Of a stretch of 64,000 nucleotides of DNA, positions 1-13,000 are shown piece after piece. Source of the DNA: Neodontobutis hainanensis (Eukaryota > Chordata > Actinopteri > Gobiiformes > Odontobutidae); contig JALDNG010000814.1 in assembly GCA_024349245.1 (NCBI GenBank), positions 20,593 through 84,592 of the forward strand. The letters run 5' to 3'. Under the pieces are notes generated by a model that saw only the letters and a list, made by a program, of their open reading frames with translations, did no database searches and was not told the DNA's origin. The position numbers were made by a program, and so were the translations under genes. The first letter of the stretch is position 1; each line of letters opens with the position of its first letter.

Positions 1-144
1 ACATTTTTATCTTGATTATAAATAAAATATACTTAACATGAATTTTTATCATCAATAAAAACATGCAATATATTTATAACATGTTAAAAAGTGAAAATTA
101 ATCAAAAATCATTTTAGTAACAAAATAACTGACAAATGTCATTT
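1..144. other. A+T-rich flank of the DNA transposon
   Basis: No gene or repeat is seen. This is the flank of the transposon that inserted at the TA at 145-146. Confidence 0.6.
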
Positions 145-146
145 TA

Positions 147-200
147 CAGGGATTTTCATCCATTTTCGTCAATTTTTCATTCAATTTCGTCAAAATTTTT
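147..200 (+). repeat. Left terminal inverted repeat
   Basis: 54 bp, starting CAGGGATTTTCATCC. It matches the reverse complement of 1301-1354 with three mismatches (repeat positions 10, 40 and 49). It is flanked outside by TA at 145-146. The repeat contains a TTTTCGTCAATTTTTCATTC core that may be a transposase binding site (inference). Confidence 0.93.
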
Positions 201-265
201 TTTATATTTAAAAAACTAAGGTTTTATGCGCAAATAGTCTGTATATATAGTCATAGAAATCAATT

Positions 266-1271
266 TTATTTATCATTTATTAATTCGCGATTGAACGATC
301 TTCGTATATATCGCATAATGCTTCGACAGTATCCTGAAAAATCGTCAGCTGTTATTGAATTCCCGCACTCTGTTATCAAATTCATTAATACACCTTCATT
401 TTGTGGTGCTGCATATTTAACAAAATACTTCCATTTCGCAAAACAGTTCTCAATTGAGTTCAGAAAAGGTGAATAAGTAGGAAGATACAAAAGAATATTT
501 TCATTAGTTGCTATTATTTGTTGAATAGAGGCACTCTTATGAAATGGGACATTGTCCATTATCAAAACAACTCTATTCATATTTTTCACCGCCAATTAAA
601 CCATAAATCTCTCCATATATTGGTCATAATACAATGTATTATACGCAGTTAGAAGTGTTTCAAATTTTTCAACACCGATCTTGCTAATTGCGGCACATAG
701 AGAAACATTACATGATCTTAATCCAGGCGAGGAGACCATTGCCAGTTCTCCTTTTTTATAGTATCCTCTACAAGCTCGCATTATTGCACAAAATCCCGCT
801 TCGTCAATGAATAAAAATAAGCGATCATCTACTTCTTCGAGTAATTTCATAAAAGCCACAGCATATTCATATCTTAACTCAATTGTTCTGGCATCATTTC
901 GGCGTTCAGGTATTAAACTTGTTCGCTTTAGAGTATAATGGAAATATTTTAATGTTCGACAAATTGTGGATTTCGAAACCGAAATATTAATTGTGGCTAG
1001 ATTGTTTTGAATGCCTTTTAAGGTAACACGGGCATTTTCATCAACCACGTTTTTTATTGATAAACACGTCTCTTCGTATAACTTTATGTTTCTTGGCCCA
1101 CTGCAGGGATTTGCCAATATCCTACCAGTTGTCCGATATAACGATATTACACTTGATACTGTTGTTCTTTTAAAATTAAACCATTCTGCTATCTCGGATG
1201 CCGTTTTTCCTTTGTTGTATTTTACTATTATCTGATTCCGTTCTTCTGCTGTTAACTTTTTTTTTGTTCAT
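266..1271 (-). pseudogene. IS630/Tc1-type DDE transposase, broken by one stop and one frameshift
   Basis: Transposase that would bind the element's ends and catalyse cut-and-paste transposition in the nucleus. An N-terminal helix-turn-helix lies at about 1255-1120 (motif TASEIAEWF, then TTVSSVISLY). The catalytic triad is visible: first Asp in FIDEAGF (805-803), second Asp in LIMDN (556-554), Glu in SPFLNSIEN (451-449). There are 34 residues between the last two, giving DD34E spacing. The reading frame is one frame from about 1267 to 266, except for a single TAA at 598-596 between FMV and LAVKNM. The natural start appears to be the ATG at 1271-1269, which is followed by a run of nine A (minus strand) that puts it one base out of frame with the helix-turn-helix. 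Both defects could be real inactivation, or the homopolymer one a sequencing error. Roughly 330 codons is normal for the superfamily. Confidence 0.92.
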
Positions 1272-1300
1272 AGAATAAACAGGTATTAAAATTATTGATA

Positions 1301-1354
1301 AAAAAATTTGACGATATTGAATGAAAAATTGACGAAAATGGATGCAAATCCCTG
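1301..1354 (-). repeat. Right terminal inverted repeat
   Basis: 54 bp. Read on the minus strand it starts CAGGGATTTGCATCC and pairs with 147-200 at 51 of 54 positions. The flanking TA is at 1355-1356. Confidence 0.93.
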
Positions 1355-1356
1355 TA

Positions 1357-4300
1357 TGTTACTAAGAATCAATTTATTTATTTCCTTCATTTTACTGAGT
1401 TAATTTTTTTATGGGTTTCAACTGTTTTTAATACCATTATTTTATAATCCAATGTAATTATACTGTAAAAATAATTTGATTTTAGAATGAACATAAATCA
1501 TATTCTTCTAATAATTTTACGATATTGTAGAAATAAGCGAGAAACGATTCTTGGTTCATTTTAGGTATTTTGTTCGAAATGACGAGTATATTTTTTATGA
1601 AATCTGATCATTCCACAACATATTTTGAGCTCTTTTAAATGTTCTTGCCTAAAAAACTTTTAAACTAATTAATAAAATTTTTTAATTTTTAAATATAGTA
1701 TTCTCGTCAATTCCGTTATCGCATCTCCTTAAATATAATAAAGGAAGAACAATATATTTTTTAAAAAAGAGTTTAAATTTTCAAAAATAGTCAGATCACT
1801 CCTTTTATTACGTTTGAATGCTGATAAGGTTTAATTGAAAAATCATAAAAAATGGGAACTGTTGTTAGCAAATTAAGTTAGATGATATTTTATACTTTAA
1901 AAATGAAATCTTTCTAATTATTTTAGTTCTGACTCATTTATATTTTGTTGTTTGCCCCATAGAATTTTGAATAATAAAGAATAAACAATAAATGAACATA
2001 AATATTCTTAAATAATATGCTATTTATGTATGATTATTGATATATGAACACAGATGATAGCAGAATAAATAAAAGATGACCTTTTCATCTTGTAAGATAT
2101 GTAAATATAATTAACAATGAAAGTGTCTCAGAATCATAAATCAAATTAGATATATTTCTAAAAATAAAATCTTACTTGGAAAATAGTCTTTTTAGAAATG
2201 AATTTAAATGATAAATTAAATTAAGCTCAGTATCTTTGAAAAAATGTTGAGTTTCTCAAAACAGACAAAGTGTGTGATACCTTCGAAGCCCACTTTTATG
2301 GAACTCAATAATCTAAATATTTTCGTTTATAAAAGAAGAGCGTGAGAAAGAAAAGATAATTTTATTGTCGTATGATAGTTTAAGAATGAACTAATTTTAA
2401 ATATTTGGAAAAAAGTTTAAAGACAAAATAATAATGAAAGTTGAAAAAGTAATTTGAAATATTTTCTTTTGAAATTATTTTTTGATAATAAAGATATATT
2501 TAATCATTCATATGATAATATAACAAAAAAAAGTTGATTTATACTCTAAATGTATCATATTTGAGTAGTAATCGAGATGAATTGTTAAGATGAAAAAGAA
2601 ACTAAAAATATAAAAAGCATTTTATAATATAAAAATAGATATGATCTGACATGCAAAAATATTTATGGCGCTTGATTATATTTAACATATATGTATTTTT
2701 AATGAATTAAACTGACGTACTATTACGTAACATTGATAAAAAAGCTTGAGCATTCAATTTTACAGAAATTATCTACTCTAAAGTATTTTAAGAATTTTAA
2801 AACCAAAATCTTGAATATTAAATCTAAAAAATTTATAAAGTTTCAATATATTTTTGAATTGCATTTCTAAAAGTCATTAAAAAATTTAATGAGTAAAGGT
2901 GCTTTACAATACAGAGTCACAAATTTATTAATCGCTAAAATGAAAAAAATTTCATTCATGATTTGAGAAAATTAAACTTTTAATGTTCATATAGATATGT
3001 TTAAATATTAAATTATTTTAAACTATTTTCATTCTATTTTGAAGAAATTCTCGTTTAAAAAACTGGAATCAACCAATTTGATAATATAATGACCTAAATT
3101 CAACTTCGTTATATTCTCAGTTTAAACATTGAAAATATCGATGTTTTAAATTTAATAAAAAAAAATGATTTCTCACAATAAAATTGCATTGAACATTAAA
3201 ATTAATAAAATATAAAACTGTTGTTAACTTTTTAAAAACGATTTCATAATCATGATCATGAAATGAACATTAAGTTTAAATTATATAAACAAATTATAAA
3301 TAAAATAAATTTTTTGTTAAATTATAAATATCTTAAAAAACGAATAAAACATTTTTATGTTTGTAATTTATTTATATTGCTATTATCAAGTTTTAGCCAA
3401 TCAAATTCATCGATAAAAGCATCTATGTTAAAGAAAAATTTTAATAAAGTTAATTTTAAAAACCATTTATTCTAGTTTATGTGAATAATATCTGACAGAC
3501 CATCATGAACAACCTTCTCTATATTTTCTAAGCACAATGAAGATGAAAATCAATCAAAATCTGGAAACAAAAATCTTCTTTGATAATAGTGGATAACTTT
3601 TCTGTTATTTTAAAATTTATCTTGGTGTTTTTGTTTAGATTTTTGATTGATAAAACGTGTTTTTGAAATAAAAACATCGATCATTACTAATTTTAGACAT
3701 ATTTAAAAAAAATTTCGTTTTAATAAAATCATGAAAACCACCTGACGAAGCTATCCTAATTAAAATAACATAAATCTGTTTACCTTCCTTTCCATTAATA
3801 GTTTATCAATTTTAATTAAATATGAAAAAAATAAACTATTATAATCAGCTAAAGTATATTTATTTAAAAAGTTGTTTAGAATAGCCTTCATTCAAAAAAT
3901 TATACAATTTAATATTATCATTACTTTTATCATGAATATAAAACTTTCTCTATATTTCAAATACGCTCGTTTCGATAATTTTTGTTATTATTTATTTTTT
4001 AATTTTTTTCACAAAAAAACATAAATATACATAACTTAATCTTTCTTAAATATGTAAATTTATGAAAATTCGATAAAAATTTTACAACGGAAAAATCTGT
4101 TTTAAATATTGATTTCGACAGTATTTAAATTAAATATACAAGAATATTTAGTTTATATGTTGTAAAAATTTAATCGATAAAAAATTAGATGATGTCCATC
4201 TAAGATAATGGATAAACCATGGAATGTTATTCAAGTTTATTACTTTACGCGTGGCTCGTTTAAATAAAAATACTCATAATTGTTATTCAAGAAACAAAAA

Positions 4301-5953
4301 TTTTCAATAATCATCATAAGGCTCGATAATTATTCAGATGTAACTAACTCATTTATTTTATGAACGATCCTTTATATAAATATTAGGATTGAGATAATAT
4401 ATATTTTACTTACTCTGATAAAATGTTAAAAAACACCAAATTTATTTCGAAACTAAAAAATCAAATTTGACTTCATAGATTTCTCTTTTCAAAAGAATTA
4501 TTAATAGATTTATAGCTTGTCAGAAATAACTAAATCTTAAAAATTCTTTCTGATTTTAATATAAGGTTATACAATTGCTTATCAAATAATCTCACACAAA
4601 TATAAACAAAAAACAGTGGCATGTATGTCATTTTATAATTTTATTAATTATTATATTTTGTGACAATGATTCAAAAATCTTTAAGTCAAAATGAAAAAAA
4701 AATCCTGAAATTGAATGAAAGTTAATTTTGAATGAATGCATGATTTTTTCATAAATTATTGACAACAGAATAAATATCTTTAAGGATTATTTTATTTTTA
4801 AGTTATGGAAGAATATTATTTGGATGAATAGATTAAATATTTGATAAAAAAACATACAATTTCACAGATCACAAAAAGTATATGAATGATTTACAGACAT
4901 ATTTTTTGTAAAAACGTTAACTCTTCGATTTTATGTAAAAATAACAAATTTTTTACTTATCAACAAATCACGAGGTATTACAAACATTTAACTTAATAAC
5001 AAAAGAATTATTAATATATTCAATTCAAAAAAATAGTTAATATTAAGCGAAAAAGAAGGTCTAATGTTTTCGAAACTCAATGATCATAGATTAAAACATG
5101 ATGATGAACAATTTTTATTCCATCATGAGCATAAACTGAAAACGTATTATTGATATAGCTTGTAGAATGTCTAAGTGCTTATAAAACTAGTGTCATCTTA
5201 CCATTTAATATTATGTTGAACACTGACAAAAACATTTAGAATATTTAAACAAAACTGTGAAATTGAAAATTGATCACATTGAGGCTAAACTAAAATCTTA
5301 ATCAAATGTGATAAATCTTGAAAATATGGTTTTTGGCTCTATGGGTGAAAAAAACATTTTATGAACCTGAATCAAAGATTTATAGATTATTTGATAAAAT
5401 AAAAAACTTATATTGATCAAATGTTTAACAGGTCAGAGATAATAGGTTTGTATTTATGCTTAGGTTGACAAAATTTATCGAAAAATTAAAAAAGGAATGA
5501 ATATATGCGATGTTAATAAAACAAATTGTTTTAACGTTTTTAAGGTTTTTCAAATTAAGGTTCAATAAAAATATTTACACTTAAGCATGTGAAAATAATT
5601 GAGCATCTTCGATTTAATATTATTCAATCGAATATCAAATTAGCAATTCTAAATTATATTATTCAGTATTTGAAGCATTTCTTTATTAAAAATTTTTGAA
5701 TTATATTCAACGATAATCTTACAATTTTCTCAAGAATCTTGAATGATTTCAAAGTAAATCTTTTTGTACTCGTGGTTTTTGTATGCTATTAAACACTAAA
5801 TCAAACACAAAATATATAATTTATAATTTGTAAGAATAAAAACTTAAGAAAATTGATTTTAATAAATATGCCTAATAACTGTATACTAATTACTCAGTTA
5901 ATCAATTTAAAATAATTATAAATAATAAATATAGAAATGATATTTATTATTTT
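1357..5953. other. A+T-rich stretch without recognisable genes
   Basis: I see only very A+T-rich sequence with frequent stops in all frames. The longest frames (for example 3263-3475, plus strand) are dominated by Lys, Asn, Ile, Leu and Phe and are of a length expected by chance at this composition. No repeat array or RNA gene was recognised. Confidence 0.5.
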
Positions 5954-6199
5954 TCAAGTATGAGTCAAAATTATTCTGATACCTTCCTTAGGTAGCGAAT
6001 ATTTATGTAAACTTTTCAATGAAGATTTGTCTTCTCGATTATTGCGGTATAGGACAAGAGTAAAGAGTATCGACAATTTATAATCGCGCCACTATTCATG
6101 TAGTGTTTAACTCATAACATCTAAATAACTCAAAATTCTATCAGGCCAATTGAGAAGCAGTACCTCTTCAGCATATACACTAAAGGAATTTAAGTTATT
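5954..6199 (-). pseudogene. Coding-like relic, possibly retrotransposon-derived
   Basis: A patch noticeably richer in G+C than its surroundings. On the minus strand one frame of 82 codons holds only two stops. It reads like a normal protein: SVYAEEVLLLNWPDRIL near the start and LVLYRNNREDKSS, then LPKEGIRIIL, near the end. The last part resembles the linker before the zinc finger of Ty3/Gypsy integrases (a LYR...PKE...IL pattern), but no zinc finger follows, so the assignment is weak. It could equally be a decayed host exon. Function is not claimed. Confidence 0.25.
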
Positions 6200-8985
6200 T
6201 CAGATAATAGTAGAGAGAAAAAAGAGAGCGCGACTTCTGTCATAATGTGTCAAAAGTTATGCTTTATTCTTATTTTTATTCATAAACTTACGCATGAGGA
6301 CCAGTAAATAATAAACGATTATAATATCTGTAGATAATTTAATAAAATAAAATTAAATGAAAAACGTCTTTAAAGCATTCATAATAAAAAAATCATCAAA
6401 AATTTAGAATAATAAAATTTATACCACAAGGGTTAAAAAATCATCCCATGAACTCTTTAATAACTGATCATTCAGAAAAATTATTTATTGTATGATTTTA
6501 CTAAATCTAAAATTTTAAAACTATTAAAAATTAGTTTCTATAATTTTTTATTCATGGTAGGTTATCCTTTTAAATTTTCTTTGACATGCGTGTTGATATT
6601 TTATACTATCTTCTTATTTGATAAAAATACCTCTTTGTCTATTTTCAGATATATATTAGCTCATTAAATATTATGAATATTATTATGGTTAATAATTTCA
6701 AAATATAGCACTTCTGTTACATTAAAATTACAATATAAATCCATCAATAAAATCAAAATGATTTTTTAGTGTTATTTTTTTCACAAGTTAAGGCTATTAA
6801 ATAATGGTTTTAATTATTTATACGTAACCGAATGCATTTTTCAGGATAGCGTTGACGAAAACTCGCGACAATAGCAAATATAATTTTAACATATATTCAG
6901 ATATTTATCTGCTTGATATTATCTCATATATTAGCTACGGGAAAATAAATAATATTTAAAAATATATTTATCCCTATTTTCCGTGTAGGTTCGAGATCTT
7001 AATTCACTTATTTTTTGTTAAGAATTCTTTTGATTCGTTTTTGATTTCAAATATGGTAAATAATAAATACAGAATCAAATTTTTCGGTCAATTAAAATTT
7101 TCATTTGGTATTATCATTCGAGCGCATGTCAATAAGCATTAACTTAATTTTATTATTTGTTTAACAATAAAAATTTTAGGTGAAATGATGAATAAATTAT
7201 TTTCATAATTATATTTTCAAACGGTTTTGACGACATTGCGAATTAAAAAATTTTTATGTAAAGAAGCTAAAATACTGGGGTAATATATTTACGAGAACTA
7301 ATATCGGTAAATATTTCCATATTATATTTTGCGAAATCCTTCAAATCAAAATATAATAAACGAATTTTAATTTTATGTATCATAAATATTGTATATGTGT
7401 CTTAACTGTTTAATTATGTGGTGAAAATTTAGTTATTGCTTTCGATGTAACTTTTAGTTCAAAAATAATGATTTTATGTTTAACTGATGTTATTTGCAGT
7501 GTAAAAATGCTTCTTTTAGATAACATTGAAGAGCCATATGAAGAGAAACCTCTCAAAGTTTTGTTTGAGAATATTTTACGTAAAATACGCAGTTTCAAAA
7601 AAATGCAATTCAGGGTTCATTGTCAAATTTTATAATTTAAATCACCAATTCTCTACATAGTTATGTTAAAATGAACGATGATCGACGTAGCCATCAGCTT
7701 AGTGAAAAAGATCATGACTTACATTATTTTATTAAAATATACGATTTGAGACTTCTATCGATAATGTAGCAAATAAACCACATACTGATTATTTCCAATT
7801 TAAAGACGTTATTAAGGAACTATAAATGCCTTTAAACTGAGTTTTCTTTCAATCTCAGATATATATTTATCAAATTTCGAACAATACAACATAATTGATG
7901 TCTTTTAATCAGTAATGTAAATTTTACTGAAAAATTACAGATTAAATATAGGTTTAATCTTATTCAAATATTATTATCAGAATAAGTAGAAGCAAAAAAT
8001 TATAAAAATCCATTCAAAAATATTTCATTCATGTTATGTGTATCAGAAATGAATCTTAATAAAAGCCAATAAAGAGGAATAATTAGAAGATAAATCTTAA
8101 GAATTTGTTCATGCTCAGATTTTGGTCGATATATTAGAATAAAAACGTACATATAGGTTTAAAAATTTTTTTTCTATTTTTGCAAAGTATCTGTAGATAT
8201 TAAATTCAGTTGGTTTATTAGCTATTACAATAAATATTTTTGTCTTGCGTTTGCGTATTTAGCGCCTTAAAATAAATAAACTGCCAATAGAATTATGATA
8301 AATTAAATTTATCCGATTTATGTTTTTTATTGATATAGATTTGAATTTAAAAATAAAATATTTTAAAGCATAGATTTTGTAAATTAATAACTTAATATGA
8401 TTATTTATGAATAGGAATCCTTAACTATCTATTAAAATTTTCCATTCATATATAAAATTCCTCTGTAACTATCTTGAAAATCTCTTAAATTATTGTGATA
8501 TATCGATTAACTATTTGTATTTTTGGTTAAACAGGACATTTTATCCTTTTTCTCGGACGATCGCGCTATAGGTTGTACAAAACGACTAAAAATTTAAAAA
8601 TACTGAAAAATGCAATAGAAATATCATAAATACGATTTATTCATACTTAAATATGTTTTCCTCTATCGCACATATCTGATACACCCAAAGATCAGTCGAA
8701 TGCTTGCGGCAACGCAAAAATTCACTCAGAAAATCGTCTTAGTTATTTTTCACTTGTGTCTCATCATCATTTAAGTTTGTTATGTCTCTGGATTAAATTT
8801 TCAGCTTTAACAAATTTCACATCAACTCGACTGTGATGATATGAGAGCAACTGTTTAGATCAATTATGATTAACGAATGAATCAACACTTGGTGATCAAA
8901 TGAATGATTTAAGTTCCCATCGTTTCTAAATCAACCTGTTATAATTGTGCATCAAGGAATAACATAATTTGAAATTATCTGCATT
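6200..8985. other. A+T-rich stretch without recognisable genes
   Basis: Nothing recognisable was found. The 62-codon minus frame at 7410-7598 is within chance expectation. Composition becomes slightly less A+T-rich from about 8520 onward, leading into the relic at 8.99-9.23 kb. Confidence 0.45.
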
Positions 8986-9229
8986 AATGTCTTCGTTTTT
9001 AATCTTAAGTTCTCCGCACTTCAAAGAATATTAGCCCCCAAACCAGGATGACCTCTATGGTATTTATTTTTGCCCATTTTGACTCCTCAGTATAGAGAGT
9101 AATAACAAGATTCCCTATTTGACAGTCCACAAGATTTAAGGTAGCCCTAATTATCCTTTGCAAATACTTTATTTTTCGTGTTTTTCTATTTATACCTGAA
9201 CCGTTAATTGGGCCTAGATAATCATGTCA
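8986..9229 (-). pseudogene. Coding-like relic with an integrase zinc-finger-like stretch
   Basis: On the minus strand a 73-codon frame without an ATG runs from about 9228 to 9010 (it contains HDYLGPINGSGINR and ATLNLVDCQIGNL). Overlapping its end in another frame is NTIHRGHPGLGANI, followed about 20 residues later by NYVIP and a Cys. HxxHPG followed by a late Cys is reminiscent of the H2C2 zinc finger of retroelement integrases. Its order relative to a DYLGPI motif is not the usual one, and no DDE core is visible. The wider region 8.52-10.05 kb, including a minus frame at 9825-10043, has raised G+C and may be the remains of the same element. The assignment is weak. Confidence 0.28.
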
Positions 9230-10050
9230 AACTCTTGCGAGCTATAAATACGATAGATTTAGTAAATAATCTAGAAGTAATTATGATTTTCCAAAAAAAG
9301 AATAACAAAACATGGACCATTGCTTGCGAAAGATTGTTGAACTGAGCCATCGTCGGTTTCTTATCATTATTCTTGAATTATTACAATTAGGAGGGGATCT
9401 GACTGAAATTTAATTTATTCTTAAAAACGATAAAAAATAGTTGATTCTTATGACAAAAAGGCTTTTACTATGTTGATATTAAACATCACTGTGTTATGTG
9501 CACGCGTGCATTGACAAATGAAGAGAAGGGAATAATGTGCGAGAGATCAAAATTTTCAAAACGAGACTTTTTAATAAAATGAATGAACTGAAAATATTCA
9601 AAATTAAATATATTATCATAAAGAGAAGGAATTCGAAGTTAGAAAATTTTTCATCAATAAATAACTTCAATGATTATCTCTAAAGGCAAAAGTCAACTTG
9701 TTTAGATGTGTCCCGACTTCATATATCTCGTTACTTATTTCTAGGATTTGAAATGAGATTCTTCTGAAAATGATTTTAATATTCAATAGGTCGAATGCGC
9801 ATGATACCAAGGAGATTATATCTGCTATGTATATTTATTGCTTATATTTTCCTTCACTTGTTTCCCAAAGAAGATCTCATAGGTAAATGTATCAAACATA
9901 TTCAAAGTACGATGAATTTTATAAGTTAATGCTCCACATAAATATGAGTTCAGATAATATTCAATATTTTCACCATAAGAGTAAATTAAGAAGCTTTGTC
10001 GGTGAAACAAAAACACTGAAAAATATCGTCTAAGTGCGTACATTCATGTG

Positions 10051-13000
10051 AAAATCATGATGGTAAATATTTTAAATGATATTTATGGTTATCTAATAAA
10101 AAAATTAAGGCTATAAACACTATTTCCATTATTTGACTTGCATAATATAAAATAAATTTTAATTTTACATCAAAAAATAAATAAAAATAAATATTACAGG
10201 AGAGAAAAAAATATAAAGATAAAACTTTTAGCACAGATTTATAATCAAATATAAAATTTAGAATTTTTAATTTTGATTATTTATTTACCAGTAAATGTTA
10301 GGTATTAAATTGATTGAGTTTTCTTCTTTAAATAGTTTGAGGTTATATCTGGATAAAAAATATTTAATCTAAAGCAATAAATGCGAAAATATTTTTTGAC
10401 AAATATCGAAATTATGCTTTGTATCTATTCAAATGTTTTTGTTTAATCAAAATTTATATATTTTTTTAATATATTTAATAAATCTTGCGTAATGAGTTTT
10501 TAAACCAAAGTAAAAAAATGTTGAAAAATAAATATTCACTTTAAACACATTTACGATGGCTAAAACATCTATATTGACTTAGATTCATTATTTCTATAAT
10601 CCACTTATAAGATACGCAAATAAATGAAATTTTCATTATTTAAGACTTAAACCTAATTTTCTTCAAAGATTTATTTTGATGTGACATGATTGTATAAATT
10701 AAACTGCGATAGGTAGAAGATAATAAAGAATTCATGAAAGATTAATGGCGATGTTTATTATCGTTTGGTTTTGTTTAACTGGCATAAATCTGTTAAAGTT
10801 AACTCATTTCGTATAAGAAAACATAATAATATACAACCTAATATTTGTAAGTTTAATTTTTTAACATCCTACAGAATGAATTATGATTAGATATATTGTA
10901 AAACAGTTTGCACATTTTATTGAATACCATAAAAGTATCGTCAATCTGTTAAATATTCTTTCGATAATGTGTGGATAAAAATTTATTTTAACTATATATA
11001 GCAGTAAATTGTTTTAATTTAAAAAATCGTTTCAAAATTGATATATTAAAGATGAAATTCTTCTTTCATCTAACATCGAATAATAATATTATGATTTTCA
11101 ATATTACTCAAGTTGCAAAGATTTTAACTGCACTTAAAAGTATTTAACCTATCAAAGATATACTATCTTCATTCAGATCCATTAAATGAGAACTTTAATG
11201 AGGTAAGCTTATTAAACCATTGAAAATATAGTACATCAAATGTGAGATAAAATTAAGTAACGTCATTAAAAAAGGTTTTGAATTTTTAAAAGCACAAATA
11301 ATAAATTATTTAGGTGAAAGTTATGTTATTCATTTTAAATTTTTTCCTTAAAACAGTTTGAATATATTGATATTCTTAATTTAACAATGACACATAATGT
11401 CGTTTTTGGCATTTAAAAAAATAAATATTCTAAAATATAAAGTATAATAATTCCATTCAGAGCATATTGTTAAAAAAATTCTCCATTTGTTTCTTTTTAA
11501 TGAAAATGAGCGTTCTTTTACGATTTCTACTAAGATGAGTTTATAAGAGATATGAAAATATTTTTAAAATGTTTTTAATTTATCGATAACATATTTTAAA
11601 TAATTCAATTGAAATATATTCATTAATTTCTAATAATAAAATTCGTTTATAATATATATCTTAATATTTTTATTGAGACAATCTCTTACATTTCTCAAAA
11701 TAGATTTTTAAAAATTATATATTTCTTAATTATTTGAATGAGTATATTATTATATAAACCATGAAATTTTTTTTATTTTAAATTATCTTTCTTCGATTGG
11801 ATGATTGCTTTGATTTTATTGAATATTACTTTATTAAAATGACTTATAGGAATAGCCTTAAGATAAATCTACTTATAGATGCAGTTAAGTAAAAAATTGA
11901 CAAATAATTAAAATGGATAAAAAACTTGAAATTCACACGACTTCTAAAGATCTACCAAACAGATAAATGATTCAATTTGATTTGTTAAAATTTCTCTTAT
12001 CATGGAGATATAAAAAAATCCAAATATTTTGAGCTTTTATGATCATCTTTTATCAGGCCCTTTTCAAAAAAATAAAATTTATTTTCTAATTGACTTCCTT
12101 CACCTAATTTAAATTTATGTTAAAGTTGAGGGTTACTCTCATTTAACTTCTCAAAATCTCTATTCTAATTCAGAATAGTCTAAGTTAAGTAAAATTAGTT
12201 TATTTGGAAGAAACTATGCTCGTATTTCGATAAAGAAGGTATTGAATGATAAATATTCATCTTTTTCAAAAGAACAACAACCATTAAAAAAAACCTTTCT
12301 TAAAGCAAGAGTTTGTACAATCGCCAAACTAATAGAACATACGATATTCTTGTTTCAAAATAAAAAACGTCACTGTTATAAAATGATTTATCTGAAAAAT
12401 TAAATTTATTTCAAAATATTTTTATATTTTATACACATAAAAATTTATATTTTTATAATAATCTCAACAATATATTATTTATATACATATTAAACTTTAT
12501 GCAATAAATTTCTGGTTTATATATCAAAATACATTTTGAGGAATAACTATTTTAAATGAAAATAAAATAAATTAAATCATAGTAACATTTGAATCACAAA
12601 TCTATGTTCATAGTTAAGAAGAATCATTGAATGATGATGTATCTTAATGATAAAAATGCCGATTTAGAGATTTTTCATTGATAGAAAGTTTTACGCATCA
12701 AAAAACCAATAACATCATGTTCGATAATGAACTAAGACAATTTTAAAGAATAAAATCTCCTCTTTAATACCTTAAAATTGAAGATTGACAAATATGTCAG
12801 AATTATTTTAACATAATAAAATAAAATTTAAAATTCCTCAAAAATTGACTAGACATATTCAATTGCATACAATTCTACAATTTTATTAATAAAGTACCAG
12901 ACAATCAATTTTATTCAAATTGACTAAGTATATTGAATTATAACAAATAATCAATTTGATATTATAGATATTATTCGGTAAGGACAAGGTAAATAACAAT

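Larger units (their letters stand above)
147..1354 (-). mobile_element. Tc1/mariner-IS630 superfamily DNA transposon, complete but disabled
   Basis: This is a 1,208-bp cut-and-paste transposon with both ends visible. The termini are inverted copies beginning CAGGGATTT, and each is flanked by TA (145-146 and 1355-1356), the target duplication expected of this superfamily. It carries one gene, a minus-strand transposase with an N-terminal helix-turn-helix and a DDE catalytic domain. The terminal repeats agree at 51 of 54 positions, so the copy is not very old, but the transposase frame is broken at two places. The ends could still be moved by an active transposase made elsewhere; that is inference. 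Confidence 0.93.

Noticed and set aside
266..595. The 109-codon and 173-codon minus frames as two separate genes
   Set aside because: They are the same frame split by one TAA and together make one transposase; the ATG-less starts (TTG) are not real starts.
1011..1235. 74-codon plus frame over the transposase
   Set aside because: Antisense shadow of the transposase helix-turn-helix region.
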